This document shows, in pieces, positions 46,428 to 57,024 of a stretch of 64,000 nucleotides of DNA (positions are counted from its first letter, which is position 1; the number at the start of each line of letters is the position of its first letter). Under the pieces are notes generated by a model. The model had not been told where the DNA came from, did no database searches, and worked only from the letters and a program-made list of their open reading frames with translations. The translations under genes were made by a program, and so were the position numbers. Source of the DNA: Macrothele yani (taxonomy: Eukaryota; Arthropoda; Arachnida; Araneae; Macrothelidae); NCBI GenBank assembly GCA_039090855.1, contig CM076995.1, positions 116,498,770 to 116,562,769 on the forward strand, in the 5' to 3' direction.

Positions 46428-47001
46428 AGTTAGTAAAATCATGCAGTGCATTGATTATGATACGCTTTCCAACATACCAGAAATCATTACTCAAGTTATG
46501 AGGATAATGGCTGTGGAATAAATCTCGCTCCTGTGCCCTGAGCTTTAACCCCATTTCGATAATATTCAGCAGAACCAATTCAGTATACTTCCGGAGCAAC
46601 ATACTAAAGTTTTGTTGCAATAGAAGCATTTTTTGTCAAGTTATGAGGATAATGGCTGTGGAATAAATCTCGCTCCTGTGTCCTAACCTTGAACCCCATT
46701 TCGATTATATTAAACAGAAACGGTTTAGTACATCTTCGGAACAACATGATAAAGTTTTGTCGCAATCGTAGCATTTTTACGTAAGTTATGACGCATAAGA
46801 GCAACGGAATGGATCCTGCTCATATTTCCTGACCTTTGACCCCATTTCGCCCATTTTCAATAGGGTTCGTCCCCAGTAGTCCCCTACCACATACTAAAAT
46901 TTAATTGAAATCGAACCATTTTTACGCGAGTTATCGTGCGGACGGACAGACGGTCAAAGCTGGAGCATATACACTTCAACCTACGGTTGGAAAGCGTAAA
47001 A
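46428..47001 (-). repeat. R1 composite satellite, copy 5 (inverted)
   Basis: Opens ACAAGTTAGTAAAATCATGC and GATACGCTTTCCAACATACC, has two GAATAAATCTCGCTCCTGTG units, one GACCCCATTTCGCCC-type unit, and ends GTGCGGACGGACAGACGG and ACCTACGGTTGGAAAGCG. It has the same ends and polarity as copy 2. Confidence 0.85.
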
Positions 47002-49055
47002 AACGTTGATTTTTAGCAGTCTGGTGCCCGTAGAACTACAACTTTTAAAGAAGAAAAGCTGTTACTGTATTAATGAAATGGCATTTTACATCGTCACGAG
47101 AAGAAGGCATTGTACTACTCTATTTATCCAGCGAAATTCATCCTGAGGGAATCTTGCTGTAATGGAACTTTAGTTCGAGTGGCTTCCACATGGTTCTCGA
47201 ATTAAGGTGAGCTGTGACTGCTTAATAAAGAACTGAATTCCTCCGAATTGTCGATTCTCGTCTTTCTGGTTGCTGTTTTTTTGTTTTGTTTTTTAAAGTG
47301 AGCATATTCATTCATTATTTTTGTGTGTTTTATTTCGACAAATCAAACGCACGTACAAATTGCCAGATTACATTCATAGCAAAAAGTAATTTGAACACAT
47401 AATGAAAACAAGGAGCATTCACTTCATTTAATATGGCTGCTGGAACCATAATTCCGAACTATGCGTCGGAGACAATATTGTAAACATAAATTTTGCGCTA
47501 GTTTTTCCATATTTTTCGGAATTAGGTCTCCTACGTTTCAGTTACTAATTTTAATTGCTAGATGGCAGCACATGTTCCAAGTGTTTGCTTTTTTTTTTTT
47601 TTTTTAATAACATTCTAATTGGCATGTGAAAGGGTATCGCGTATGACTAAACTAACAAAGTTCAATACCATCGTGTTTCATTTTTTTTAACCTTGCCAAA
47701 CACTAGTTACATTCTCTGTTGGCGAAACTGCAACTAATGAAAATGAAAGTGGGTAGGATGTGTTGCAAAAAAAAAAAAAAAAAGTGTTGTTAACTAATGT
47801 TCAGTTAATGTACACAGAAAATCTCGTAATTTTCAGAAAACGCTGTGGACGCTGAGCACAGAAAGCAGTTGGTGTTACGAGCCACTGCGGTTGCCGGTTA
47901 GGTGGTGATGCAATTTTATCTTTTCCTATAACTGCACTTTAAATGCGCATACATATGTTCCATGAGACATTGTTGCAAACTTTCTCGAGAGTTTTCGTAC
48001 AATTTACCGCTTTTGCTGGTGCGTGATTTTTTACTTTAAGTCGGTATCTCTGCGGTTCCTAGAAATTGCGTCATTTAAAAAAATCTTGGATGGAATACAG
48101 CACGTCTAAGCTTTTCTTTTCAAAATCTATTTTCCAGTGCTAAGTGACATAATTATGATATTGTTTTGAGGGAACAAAATAGAAACATCTGCATGAGCTT
48201 AACCAAAATTTTCTTCGTGTTTTTTCCCCATTAACTGATGAACAATTCGTCCGCTAACTGACGCAGATTTATGTCTGTTACAATAGCGCTACATCTACGA
48301 GACAGCGTCGAAATTTTTTTGTATCTGGTAGAGGAATACATGACCAGAATTTTGAAATCTTCTGTGGCGGATAAGTTTACTTCTTGGTTGCAGTAATGTA
48401 TTTATTTGAAAAGAAAAAGCGGTACGTTTGTTTTTTGTTTTGTTTATGAGTCTTTCTTTAGATGTTGCGAAGCATTTATTTCTAATCCCCTCCCCTTCTC
48501 TCAAGACATTCTAATTATACATGAGAATTTGAAGAATCCCACCCCCATTTATTTTTCTGCGAATTCGGCACAAATACCAGATCGCAGAAAAGGGGAAGAC
48601 TTATTGCCTTAGATCGCGCAAAACGTATCGAAAATATATTCTTCCATTAATAAGTGCAATGAAATGTGTTTATGATGCTGAGGCGGTTTCATTTTGTCTT
48701 AAAATCTCAGTAGTGAAGAAAGAACAATATTGTATTCTAATTTATTAATTTGCTGATTTACTAGTGTCTATACTTATCGTGATGATCAGCAGTTTTCCTT
48801 TTTGAAGGAAATCTGGTACTGAACATTGTTGAATGTCAGTACACCAACTACAGTTACATTAGATTCTCAGGAGGATTGGAGCAAGGGATGAATAATTTCG
48901 TTAAAACATCTTTGTGCGTCTGTTTTCGCAAGTAAAACTGTCAGGCGTCAACGTCCGACTGGTGACGTGGCATTTCCCGTTGCATGTGAGTCAAGAGTAA
49001 CTCAGCAAATGTTGAGAAATCCGGAACGTTTACACGACCTTCGCAATGATAAGCA
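47002..49055. other. No recognisable gene
   Basis: AT-rich DNA with T or A runs at 47589-47605 and 47767-47783. The 68-codon frame at 48406-48612 shows no domain. Confidence 0.5.
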
Positions 49056-50059
49056 TAACTGCCGAGGCAAAGCTATGTAAGAGAAATCCCTAAGAAATCT
49101 TCCTAAGCACGTTGGTACCCGGATGACAAAAGCAGTGGAACGCCATGTTTACCTACTAGCCAAGTGATAACGAGTGTAGAATTCTGTTAGAGGGATTTCA
49201 TCGAAATTTGGGCTCTGTCTTATTTGATGTTTTCCCTCTGTTAATTAAAATATTCATGTCATTCAGTTGCAATAACAAAAATTGTTATATGACAGACAGA
49301 CAGTTCGTGTATTGCTTCCCCGTTATCCTGCGAGTGACACTCACGCATCTTTCCGTATCACGGTAGAAGGTAGCTGTATCTGGTGAACCTTATTGTCCTT
49401 AGTGTATGTTGCCAAGGTCGTCATGCTAGGTCATATTTAAGACTGGCGCAGACACACAACAGGTATACGCCGAATTGTTGGGTGTAATGAGGGCGTCATT
49501 CGGCAAGCCTCGAATTTACTATGCTGAAGGTATTTCAGACATTTTTTTTTTTTAATTGCACGATCAGTTGTGTTCTTACATTGAACAAAAGAAATAGTCA
49601 TGTTTCTCATCAGAAAAGTGGGAAACGCGTGAAAAATCTTGCTCGTGATGACAACAATCCAATACAAAAAGGACTATTTAAAAAAATAATTTTAGAATCA
49701 TTTGCTATAATAATAATAAATGCATTGTTTGTGCCACTCCTAATAGGAAGAATGATATATCGAGTGAATCAAAAGGCAGGTCGTAATGTATAACGGGGAA
49801 GCAATACACGAACTGTCGGTCTGTCATATAACAATTTTTGTTATTGCAACTGAATGACATGAATATTTTAATTAACAGAGGGAAGCATCAAATAAGACAG
49901 AGCCCAAATTTCGATGAAATCCCTCTAACAGAATTCTACACTCGTTATCACTTGGCTAGTAGGTAAACATGGCATTCCACTGCTTTTGTCATCCGGGTAC
50001 CAACGTGCTTAGGAAGATTTCTCAGGGATTTCTCTTACATAGCTTTGCCTCGGCAGTTA
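49056..50059. repeat. Near-perfect inverted repeat, 270-bp arms
   Basis: The left arm (49056-49326) starts TAACTGCCGAGGCAAAGC and ends TGCTTCCCCGTTAT. The right arm (49790-50059) is its inverse, starting ATAACGGGGAAGCAATACAC. By eye I count about four substitutions and one single-base gap over 270 bp, about 98% identity. The loop (49327-49789) shows no recognised gene; frames of 76 codons (minus) and 90 codons (plus, entering the arm) have no motif. It may be a foldback or long-TIR DNA element or a recent inverted duplication. No clear TSD was found. Confidence 0.9.
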
Positions 50060-50149
50060 GGCATTTTTTTTTTTTTTTCGTCATTGGGTCATGCAGAAGA
50101 TCGATGTAAAAATGAAGAAATTTTTGGAGATTAACGGGGGCAGGAAGGG

Positions 50150-50830
50150 GTCATTTTTCTTCTAGATGAAAACGGTATTTCGTCTTCCAAAACTTCGGAA
50201 AACGCAAGTTAAACGGAGTGAAGATTTTTCCGTAATCTTAATTTCTATTTTCTCGCGATGTCGCCTCTGCCCAGTATTGTTGTTAAATATCATTTTATTG
50301 CATAAATGCTTGTATATTTCAGCATGGAACTGTAGGCAACGATTTCCGAAAACGGAAGTTAAGGCTGCGCGAAGATTTTCCCTATAGTCTTCAGGTATGA
50401 GATTCTTCCGTGGATTATGGAAATTCCGCCATTTTCGTTATCATTTGGGGCATTCTTGAGATCAATACACAACTGACCAGAAATTTTGGCGGGATTGGTT
50501 TTGGTGATGGGGGAAGTGGGGTTCGTTTTCCATTTGAGGACGGAATTCCGTCTTTCGAAACTTTCAAAAACGGAAGTTAGACGGAGTGAATATTTCTCCC
50601 GTAATAGTAATGCTTTCTCTCGAGATGTTCCTTTCGCTCATTATTGTTGTTAAATACCCTTTTATTCCACAAATATTTGCATTTCAGCTTAAAATTGGGA
50701 AAGTTACCGAAAACGGATATCGGATGAAGCTAAGATTTATTCCGTAATCGAACGCCCCCTCCCCCCAAAGTGTTCACGCTCTTTGGGTTATTGTTAAATG
50801 TTACTTTACCCCATATATGTTTGCATCTAA
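50150..50830 (+). repeat. Tandem satellite with alternating half-units
   Basis: AAAACGCAAGTTAAACGGAG (50200), AAAACGGAAGTTAAGGCTGC (50351), AAAACGGAAGTTAGACGGAG (50568) and AAAACGGATATCGGATGAAG (50709) mark half-units of about 145-150 bp. Between them TTGTTGTTAAAT, TTTTATT and CTCGCGATG/CTCGAGATG phrases recur. The array holds about two full units of roughly 370 bp. Confidence 0.75.
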
Positions 50831-50881
50831 AAACAGTTAAAGCTTTGACATCATTCATTCACGGTCCTCATACTGAAAGTT

Positions 50882-51100
50882 TTTTTTTCTTTGGATTGGA
50901 GGTTTAGCGACTACCGTGAGCAACTCAATGGGCTATAAGCAGTCGCCCGTCCCTAATTTAGAGTCACTGGTTCCAGGGAAGGAAGAGAGCCAGTGCCGTA
51001 AGACGAACACAACATCCATGCCTCACCGGGATTCGAACCCGGACCCCTTACGGACGAATGATCAGAGGCCATCGCTTAGACCACTGCGCCACCGGGGCGG
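50882..51100 (-). mobile_element. SINE A copy 5 with perfect 13-bp TSD
   Basis: The minus strand carries GCCGCCCCGGTGGCGCAGTG (box A), CCGGGTTCGAATCCCGG with a fully paired T-stem (box B), and the complete body to a T-run on the plus strand. Flanks CATACTGAAAGTT at 50869-50881 and 51101-51113 are identical. Intact boxes, ends and TSD indicate a recent insertion. Confidence 0.95.
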
Positions 51101-51220
51101 CATACTGAAAGTTCTTTCAGCATGATGGATAAAATGCCAGCTGAGGGAATAAGAAAAAAGAGAGATAAAAGCGACAATGAAGAAATGGGGAGGATATCAA
51201 CAGAAAATAAAATTTAAGCA

Positions 51221-51431
51221 GCCCCGGTAACGTAGTTGTCTAAGCGATAGCTTTTGATGATTCACCTGAGATAGGTTCGGGTTCGAATCCCGGTGAGGCA
51301 TGAATGTTGTATTTGTCTTACAGCACTGGCTTTTTCCGTTCCCTGAAACTAGTAACCCTAAATTAGGGAACGGGCGACTGCTTATAGCCCATTGAGTTGC
51401 TCACGATGATCGCTAAACCCACAACAACAAC
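51221..51431 (+). mobile_element. SINE A copy 6 with 12-bp TSD
   Basis: Head GCCCCGGTAACGTAGTTGTC, box B GGGTTCGAATCCCGG, body GCATGAATGTTGTATTTGTC and TTGCTCACGATGATCG, tail ACAACAACAACAAAAA. Flanks AAAATTTAAGCA (51209-51220) and AAAAATTAAGCA (51432-51443) differ at one base. It is oriented opposite to copy 5, 120 bp away. Confidence 0.9.
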
Positions 51432-51443
51432 AAAAATTAAGCA

Positions 51444-52806
51444 ATGAATGCTGTGAAGCTGCAGTGTCAACAAAAGACAAATATGGCCATGTAACTTGCT
51501 GAGAAGAAAGTAATACAAGAGGAAATTTGATCTTATGTTCTGGCAAGTACAACAACAAAACGAAACAAAACAAAAAAACAGTATTGAAGTGTCTTTTAAA
51601 ACCGTATTATTTTGTTTTGGAATTCAATAATTTGTATTGTGAATACAGCAATATGTTCTAGTTTAATATTTACATAAATCAATTGGGAAGAATTCTATCT
51701 GTGCTGCGTTATATTCACTTTCTCGTCGCGCTTTCTAATTCAACCGGTTAAAAAGTTCGGCTTTTTTGTTTCTTAGTCTGTCTCATGCATGCATCTAGCT
51801 GGTAAATTTTGCATCAAGAAAGCTGGAAATGGCATTTAAAACTGTGAATATGGCTACGGCAAATGTACGCAATTTTTTTTTTTTTTCAATTCGAACTTTA
51901 GGAAGTGAAAACATAGTTTAAAATGCAAATATATCATTACTTCTCTAACGTGGCAAAAAAAAAAAAAAAAAAAAAAAAAATGCATTTGGAAATCGTATAA
52001 ATGTGAGATATAGCTAGCATGACTAAAGCTAACGAATGTTTTGAATGCGTTATTCAGAGAGTATTCTTCGTGACAAATGGTAGCTCACAAAGAAAGTTTT
52101 TTTCAATCTTAAGTTTTGACTCGATGACGTGAAAAAAGATAGATATAGAGATAAACAGCGGTGTGCGTTTGCGCTACTTAGCGATAGTGCACTAGTGTCC
52201 AAAACCTAAGGATGTACTACATTTTTACTTGTATCAGAAAAATAATGCATGACCGCAGCTAAATAAGGAAATAATTATATTGCCAGCATACGAAAACATG
52301 AAAAGACACAAATTGTTTATAAATACGCACAAATTACATTGTAATCAGTGAATAAACAAAAGACATCGCTCTTTCCACGTTTTAGCAACACACAGCAACC
52401 AAAAAATTGTTATTCGGTCACCGTCGGGGAATTGAATCCCGAATCTCTCGATATCTAGCCGAGCGCGTTAGCCTTATTATTTCCTATAATTATTCCTCGC
52501 GTGAAGTAATCTAAATGATGTCTTTGATATATAATGTAAATTGCTTCAAACACATGTCATCTACCGTGCCCTTTTATCTGTTTAAGTGGTACCACGTCAC
52601 CCATATGAGCACGATTCGACATTCTGCATGTGCCCTGGTTTTCTACTAAACGTCCCCAGTCATGCAAATTGTCACAAGCTGTTGCGTCTGATTTTGTGGG
52701 TGTAACCTTTCGTAATAGTGTTGTTTTTCCTTAGGTTTTCGACACCAGTATATTTTGGGAAATACCAAAAGAGTTCCGATATAATCATATTTCTCCTATT
52801 TATTAA
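51444..52806. other. No recognisable gene
   Basis: A-run at 51955-51980 and a tRNA-like piece at 52425-52490 (entered separately). The rest is AT-rich without motifs. Confidence 0.5.
52425..52490 (-). repeat. tRNA-like pseudogene or SINE head
   Basis: On the minus strand GGCTAACGCGCTCGGCTAGA and GGGATTCAATTCCCC give box A and box B. CTCGG and TCGAG can form a 5-bp stem around a 7-base loop whose middle triplet would be AGA. The acceptor stem is not convincing, so I do not call a working tRNA. Confidence 0.45.
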
Positions 52807-52870
52807 TATATTTGTATAACAAGTACAATTTCTGTTTCTAGGTGTAATACACTACGATATTAAAATTGCA

Positions 52871-52905
52871 AGCTTTCGCTGCCACGGGCAGCTTCTTCAG
52901 GCTGA
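52871..52905 (-). ncRNA. Hammerhead-ribozyme-like core, left arm
   Basis: On the minus strand CCTGAAGA is followed by A, GCTGCC, CGT, GGCAGC and GAAA. CUGAAGA and GAAA are the two invariant hammerhead boxes (CUGANGA and GAAA), and GCTGCC/GGCAGC is a perfect 6-bp stem II with a three-base loop. One extra A lies between box and stem. Stems I and III and the cleavage site were not established. Hammerheads are known from terminal repeats of Penelope-like elements. Confidence 0.5.
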
Positions 52906-53524
52906 GGAACATGAACAACAACAGAATCTGAAAAAGGAACTAGAACTTAAAAACAAAATTGTAATATGGCGCGTGCGAACTAGAATTTTATCATGGCTCG
53001 CGCCGTAAGTGACTTTGCCGGAAGTTGAGAATCTTGTACCAGATAGGGGAGATGCCCGTGGTAAATTCCGTGCTCGACGTATCGTCGCACGTTAAAATTT
53101 CAATAGTCTCTCTGACGGCTGTAGCTCTGCGCCCGTCGTAGGGAGCTAGCTTCCGCAGGCTGCTCAAAAAGAGGAGTGGCCCCTCTGGATGTAGCGTCTC
53201 TGGCGAGAGCTGTGGTTTACTTCTTTTTAACGTCTCTTTGGTGCTGTCGCAATCGGATCCTGAAAGACCGATAACGATAACGCCGGAGGAGAATTTGTCA
53301 TTTTCATGTAGGACTTCCGTCCACAGGTAGTAGAGTTTAGGTCCCAGCCACCTACAGCGAGATCGCCTTTTGGGCAGGACACAGAAACGGAAGGAATGAG
53401 AGCAAGTCTAGCGACTTTTGACAGAACAGTTTGTAGTGAGATTAGAGTACAGTAGATGGCGCCACCGTACAAGTACGATATTGCACATAGATGGGTGAGA
53501 GAATTTCAGGGAGGACATAGGAAA

Positions 53525-53716
53525 GGATACTCATTTAACCAGTGGGTCCAGCCTGGGAGCCGTCACTTTACGTGCTCGTCCGATGCACGGCGGATATTCA
53601 GCGATTGTTAGTAAATCACACCATCTCTAAAAGATCAGCCCAGGCTTGAACCTGGGGACCCAGCATCGATAGTCTGAAACACTAACCACTAAGCACTAAG
53701 CCATCGGCGGCTCTCC
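53525..53716 (-). mobile_element. SINE C, inserted in the Penelope endonuclease
   Basis: The minus strand reads GCCGCCGATGGCTTAGTGC, a duplicated TTAGTG phrase, then GGTTCAAGCCTGG (box B) and the core ATATCCGCCGTGCATCGGAC GAGCACGT. The core is shared with SINE B; head and tail differ. The Penelope frame runs into this head and loses its reading at FQESRR, so the SINE interrupted it. Confidence 0.7.
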
Positions 53717-54070
53717 TGAAAGACCGTTTTGGTCATTCCTATATATAGCTTCCTGGACGCGTCTGGAAATTCCAGAGGAATCCCATATACTCCTGCTTGA
53801 TTGGCCAGTTCAATTTTGTCCCATGTCGCCGATAGCACAGCTGCCAGAGGTTTCGAGGCTCTAAGTGCAACGTCAAGTTTATGCTTCTTTAGAGCGTTCT
53901 TTAATGTATAAGCTACGCTCGGGACATAAGGGATTGACCCCAAGAATCTTTCTTGTCGCTCAGGTCCGATGCGCGTCACATTTGTTGTTGCCTTGTATCT
54001 CGCTTTCCGGATGATTCCATCAGCACGTTCCATGTCGTAGCCTGCAGCTAAAGCAAGGCTCTACAAATTG
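53717..54070 (-). pseudogene. Penelope-type GIY-YIG endonuclease remnant
   Basis: From about 54070 the minus frame reads AAGYDMERADGIIRKARYKA, SIPYVPSVAYTLKNALKKHK and LDVALRASKPLAAVLSATWD, the linker between reverse transcriptase and endonuclease in Penelope elements. Then AGVYGIPLEFPDASRKLYIG and MTKTVFQESRR supply the G-(V/I)-Y and Y-I-G motifs and the downstream Arg region of the nuclease. The chain is cut by SINE C. Beyond the SINE (53520-53220) a frame with ARLALIPSVSVSCPKGDLAV may hold the rest with damage. In intact elements this domain nicks DNA for target-primed insertion. Confidence 0.8.
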
Positions 54071-54358
54071 ACTATTTCCTCGTTGATGTCTACCAGCTTA
54101 GACACTAGGCTGTAAGCGATGGGCCCAGAGCTACAGAGAGTCTATTGATATTTTAACGTGCGACGATACGTCGAACAGGGAAGTTACCACGGACATCTTC
54201 CGTATCTGATACAAGATTCTCAACATCCGGCAAAGTTACTTACGGCGCGAGCCAACGAGCCATGATAAAATTCTAGTTCGCGCGGATTTCGCACGCGCCA
54301 TATTACAATTTTGTTTTTAAGTTAGAGTTCCTTTTTCAGATTCAGTTGTTGTTTATGT

Positions 54359-54395
54359 TCCTCAGCCTGAAGAAAAGCTGCTCGTGGCAGTGAAA
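54359..54395 (+). ncRNA. Hammerhead-ribozyme-like core, right arm
   Basis: The plus strand has CCTGAAGA, then AAAGCTGCTCGTGGCAGTGA and AA. It is the inverted-arm counterpart of the left core. Stem II is weaker (GCTGC with GGCAG via TCGT) and the sequence has decayed with two extra A. Confidence 0.4.
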
Positions 54396-54462
54396 GTTTG
54401 CAATTTTAATGTCGTAGTGTATTACACCTACAAACGGAAATTGTATTTGTTATACAAATATA

Positions 54463-55889
54463 CACTATGTACCAACAAGTAATTGGACACCCCTGCAATC
54501 GACGATATCTGCGGTCCTGATACACCTCACGGCCGCCGCCGTTAAATATCGTGTGGGAAACAACAACGCAACCAGTCGCATGCAAGATGCCACGCAGTTC
54601 GGAGCTCTCTGATTTCGAGAAAGGTCTAATCGTCGGGTATCACAGAAATGGCCGATCCATACGTGACATATGCGGCGAGTAACCCAAAATGTATTTGGAC
54701 ATTCCTGCAATCGACGATATCTGCGGTCTTGATACACCTCACGGCCGCCGCCGTTAAATATCGTGTGGGAAACAACAACGCAACCAGTCGCATGCAAGAT
54801 GCCACGCAGTTCGGAGCTCTCTGATTTCGAGAAAGGTCTAATCGTCGGGTATCACAGAAATGGCCGATCCATACGTGACATATCCGGCGAGTAACCCAAA
54901 ATCGTCAGTGACCTACGTGATTGGCAAGTGGAAGATGAGAGGAGATTGCCGGGATGTGCCCCGACCCGGCAAACCCACAAAACTGGGAGTTTAAGACAGA
55001 CGGGTGCTGGCCAGCAAAATTCGGAAGAACCGCACTAAATCGATGGGCCACATCCTCGAGGAGATTAAACAGGCATCCGGTAGTGTTCTTTCGATGAATA
55101 CCATCCGTAAGGAAGCCCATCTGCTCGGTTATCATGGACGTGCTGCCGCCCGCAAACCTTTGATCATCAAGTTCAATAGCGCTGCTCGGCTAACGTGGTG
55201 CAAAAAACGTCGACAGTGGACCGTTGAACAGTGGAAACATGTTCTCTGGAGCGACGAATCAAGGTTCACCCTCTACCGTTCGGATGGCAGGGTCTGGGTT
55301 TGGCGTCTGCCTGGAGAACGCCTCCTGCCGGAATGTATTGTGCCAACTGTGAAGTTCGGCGGCGGTGGAAATATGCTATGGGTGTGTTTCTCCTGGTATG
55401 GCACTGGACCCTTGGTCGCAATTCTTGGTAGACTCAACGCCGAGATCTACTGCACCATTTTGGATGACCATGAGCTTCCTACGTTGTGGCAGTTTTATGG
55501 GGTGGATCCATGTTACTTTCAGGATGACAATACCAACCGGCCATGTTGCGAGGTCCACCATGGCTTGGTATGGTGACAATGGGGTTAATCGAATGGACTG
55601 GCCTGCGCAGATCCCGGACCTTAACCCTATCAAGCACCTCTGGGACGAGTTGGAGCGTCGACTTAAGGGATGCCCCCACCGTCCGAAATCGGTGAAGGAA
55701 CTGACCTGTCTTCTCCAAACCGAGTGGAAGAAAATACCGCTAGCCGTCGTACAACGCCTAGTTGAGAGTATGCCCCGGAGGGTCGCAGCTGTAATCGCCA
55801 CTCGTGGAGGCTCCACCAACTATTGAAGGTAAATAAACTTCGTTTTCCTTTGCTATCACAGGTGTCCAATTACTTGTTGTTAGATAGTG
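54463..55889 (+). mobile_element. Tc1-like element with internal duplication
   Basis: The ends CACTATGTACCAACAAGTAA and, inverted, CACTATCTAACAACAAGTAA (then TTGGACACC on both) form 29-bp TIRs with two mismatches. The left flank is TA, the right TT. A 212-bp block is tandemly duplicated at the start (54481-54692 and 54693-54904), so the transposase start codon occurs at 54587 and again at 54799. The duplication includes 12 bp of the inner TIR zone. Confidence 0.9.
54799..55826 (+). pseudogene. Tc1-like transposase, frameshifted, E-to-K at catalytic acid
   Basis: From the second ATG (54799): MPRSSELSDFEKGLIVGYHR, a stop, then in another frame SSVTYVIGKWKMRGDC (helix-turn-helix). The main frame (to 55576) has KASTIRK-type HTH residues such as [20 protein letters not shown], then [20 protein letters not shown] with the first Asp, [13 protein letters not shown], and [18 protein letters not shown] with the second Asp. 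After a frameshift near 55570 comes NRMDWPAQIPDLNPIKHLWD: the position that should be the third acid (N-P-I-E-H) is Lys. It ends IATRGGSTNY. The loss of the catalytic Glu and the shifts make it inactive. Confidence 0.9.
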
Positions 55890-57024
55890 TTTTAATAAAT
55901 GGATTATTTGAAGGTGTATCTGAACCGCTGTGTATCTCAACATATTTCTTTTAGTTCAAGCTTTCCAACAGAATAATTTTTGAAACAAAACTAATAGGTT
56001 CAGAGGTATGGTGTCAGTAGAGAGAGACAGACCGACAAAGTACTGAAAAATGGTTGAAAGCATTCCTAAGATTTTCCTGCTGCAAAACATTACCTATATA
56101 GTGTAAATGCATATTTGTAGTTTCTGTTTCTGAAAACGAATTTGAAAAAGTCATTCTGGATCAAACAGAGAAAACCTGATAAAGATTTTCAGTATACCTT
56201 TTACTGTAAGTGGCGTACAATTTTATCATCTGGATGACGTATGTATGTAATTTGTATACATTGCACCAACTAGAAGTGATCGGATATTTTTATGTGAATC
56301 TCCAGGGTTTCAGCAAAAGTGAAGGTTTAACATTATAGAGAAAACATGTCTCCCTTATGAACCGTTTACGTGTTTATTGCCAGTTGAATCCTGAGCAATC
56401 ACACAAACATCACGTACGGTGTTCTAAAGCAACATGATGACGTGTTATGGAAAATGGAATAATCGGATTCCATACGGATGAGTGGTTCATCAGGCGTATA
56501 GCAGAACTTGGCGACAGTAACCGTACGACAACCATTCGACTGGGCAACAGTGATTGCGAAAGTCCACAGACAACCATCCGTAAGTACGTAATTGATGCAT
56601 CCCGAAGGACATCACCACTGAGTGTCTTAATGATTTTATAACAATCGTGCCGTGCACTTACCAGAAAGATGGACGGAATTATTTCGTGATGAGTTTCAGA
56701 GTTTGTATGCACGTTATCCATTGCATCAACTTCCACTGATACCAGAACCGGATTAAGGCCTTAGTGGGCCGCAGTGATGTATTCACGAATCTTCTCGGGA
56801 GTACTCCCCCCCCCCCCCAAAAAAAAAAAATTCATGAACGCCCCCCGTAGGTTTTTTGGCGATCTCCCCTTATAGTTCGTCTAATTCTGTTTCTTTATAG
56901 CTGAATATTTGAAGATATTAATTTTAAAAAATTAAAAAAGATATAATTAAAAAAACCCCATCCACGTGGACTTCAATCTGAAATTTTAATCATCCTTCAA
57001 TAAAACATTAAACAGTCCTCGCTA
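55890..57024. other. No recognised gene; possible hAT terminus
   Basis: CAGAACCGGATTAAGGCC at 56743 has the style of a hAT-element end, but no opposite terminus or TSD was found before the next SINE. Frames at 56447-56641 (plus) and 56410-56736 (minus, 108 codons) show no domain I recognise. A poly-C/poly-A run lies at 56807-56830. Confidence 0.45.

Larger units (their letters stand above)
52807..54462 (-). mobile_element. Penelope-like element, truncated, with inverted terminal arms
   Basis: Two arms of about 330 bp face each other: 52807-53143 begins TATATTTGTATAACAAGTAC, and 54117-54462 ends inversely (AAATTGTATTTGTTATACAA). Shared phrases include GGTGTAATACACTACGA, GAACATGAACAACAAC, TAGAATTTTATCATGGCTCG and GACGATACGTCGA. 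The right arm has extra short insertions. Between them lies a minus-strand GIY-YIG endonuclease remnant and a SINE. Penelope-like elements combine a reverse transcriptase with a GIY-YIG endonuclease and can carry long terminal repeats in inverted order. The reverse transcriptase is absent here. The right arm ends where the Tc1 element starts. Confidence 0.75.

Noticed and set aside
55376..55819. 147-codon minus-strand frame
   Set aside because: Antisense shadow of the Tc1 transposase, which shows the catalytic motifs on the plus strand.
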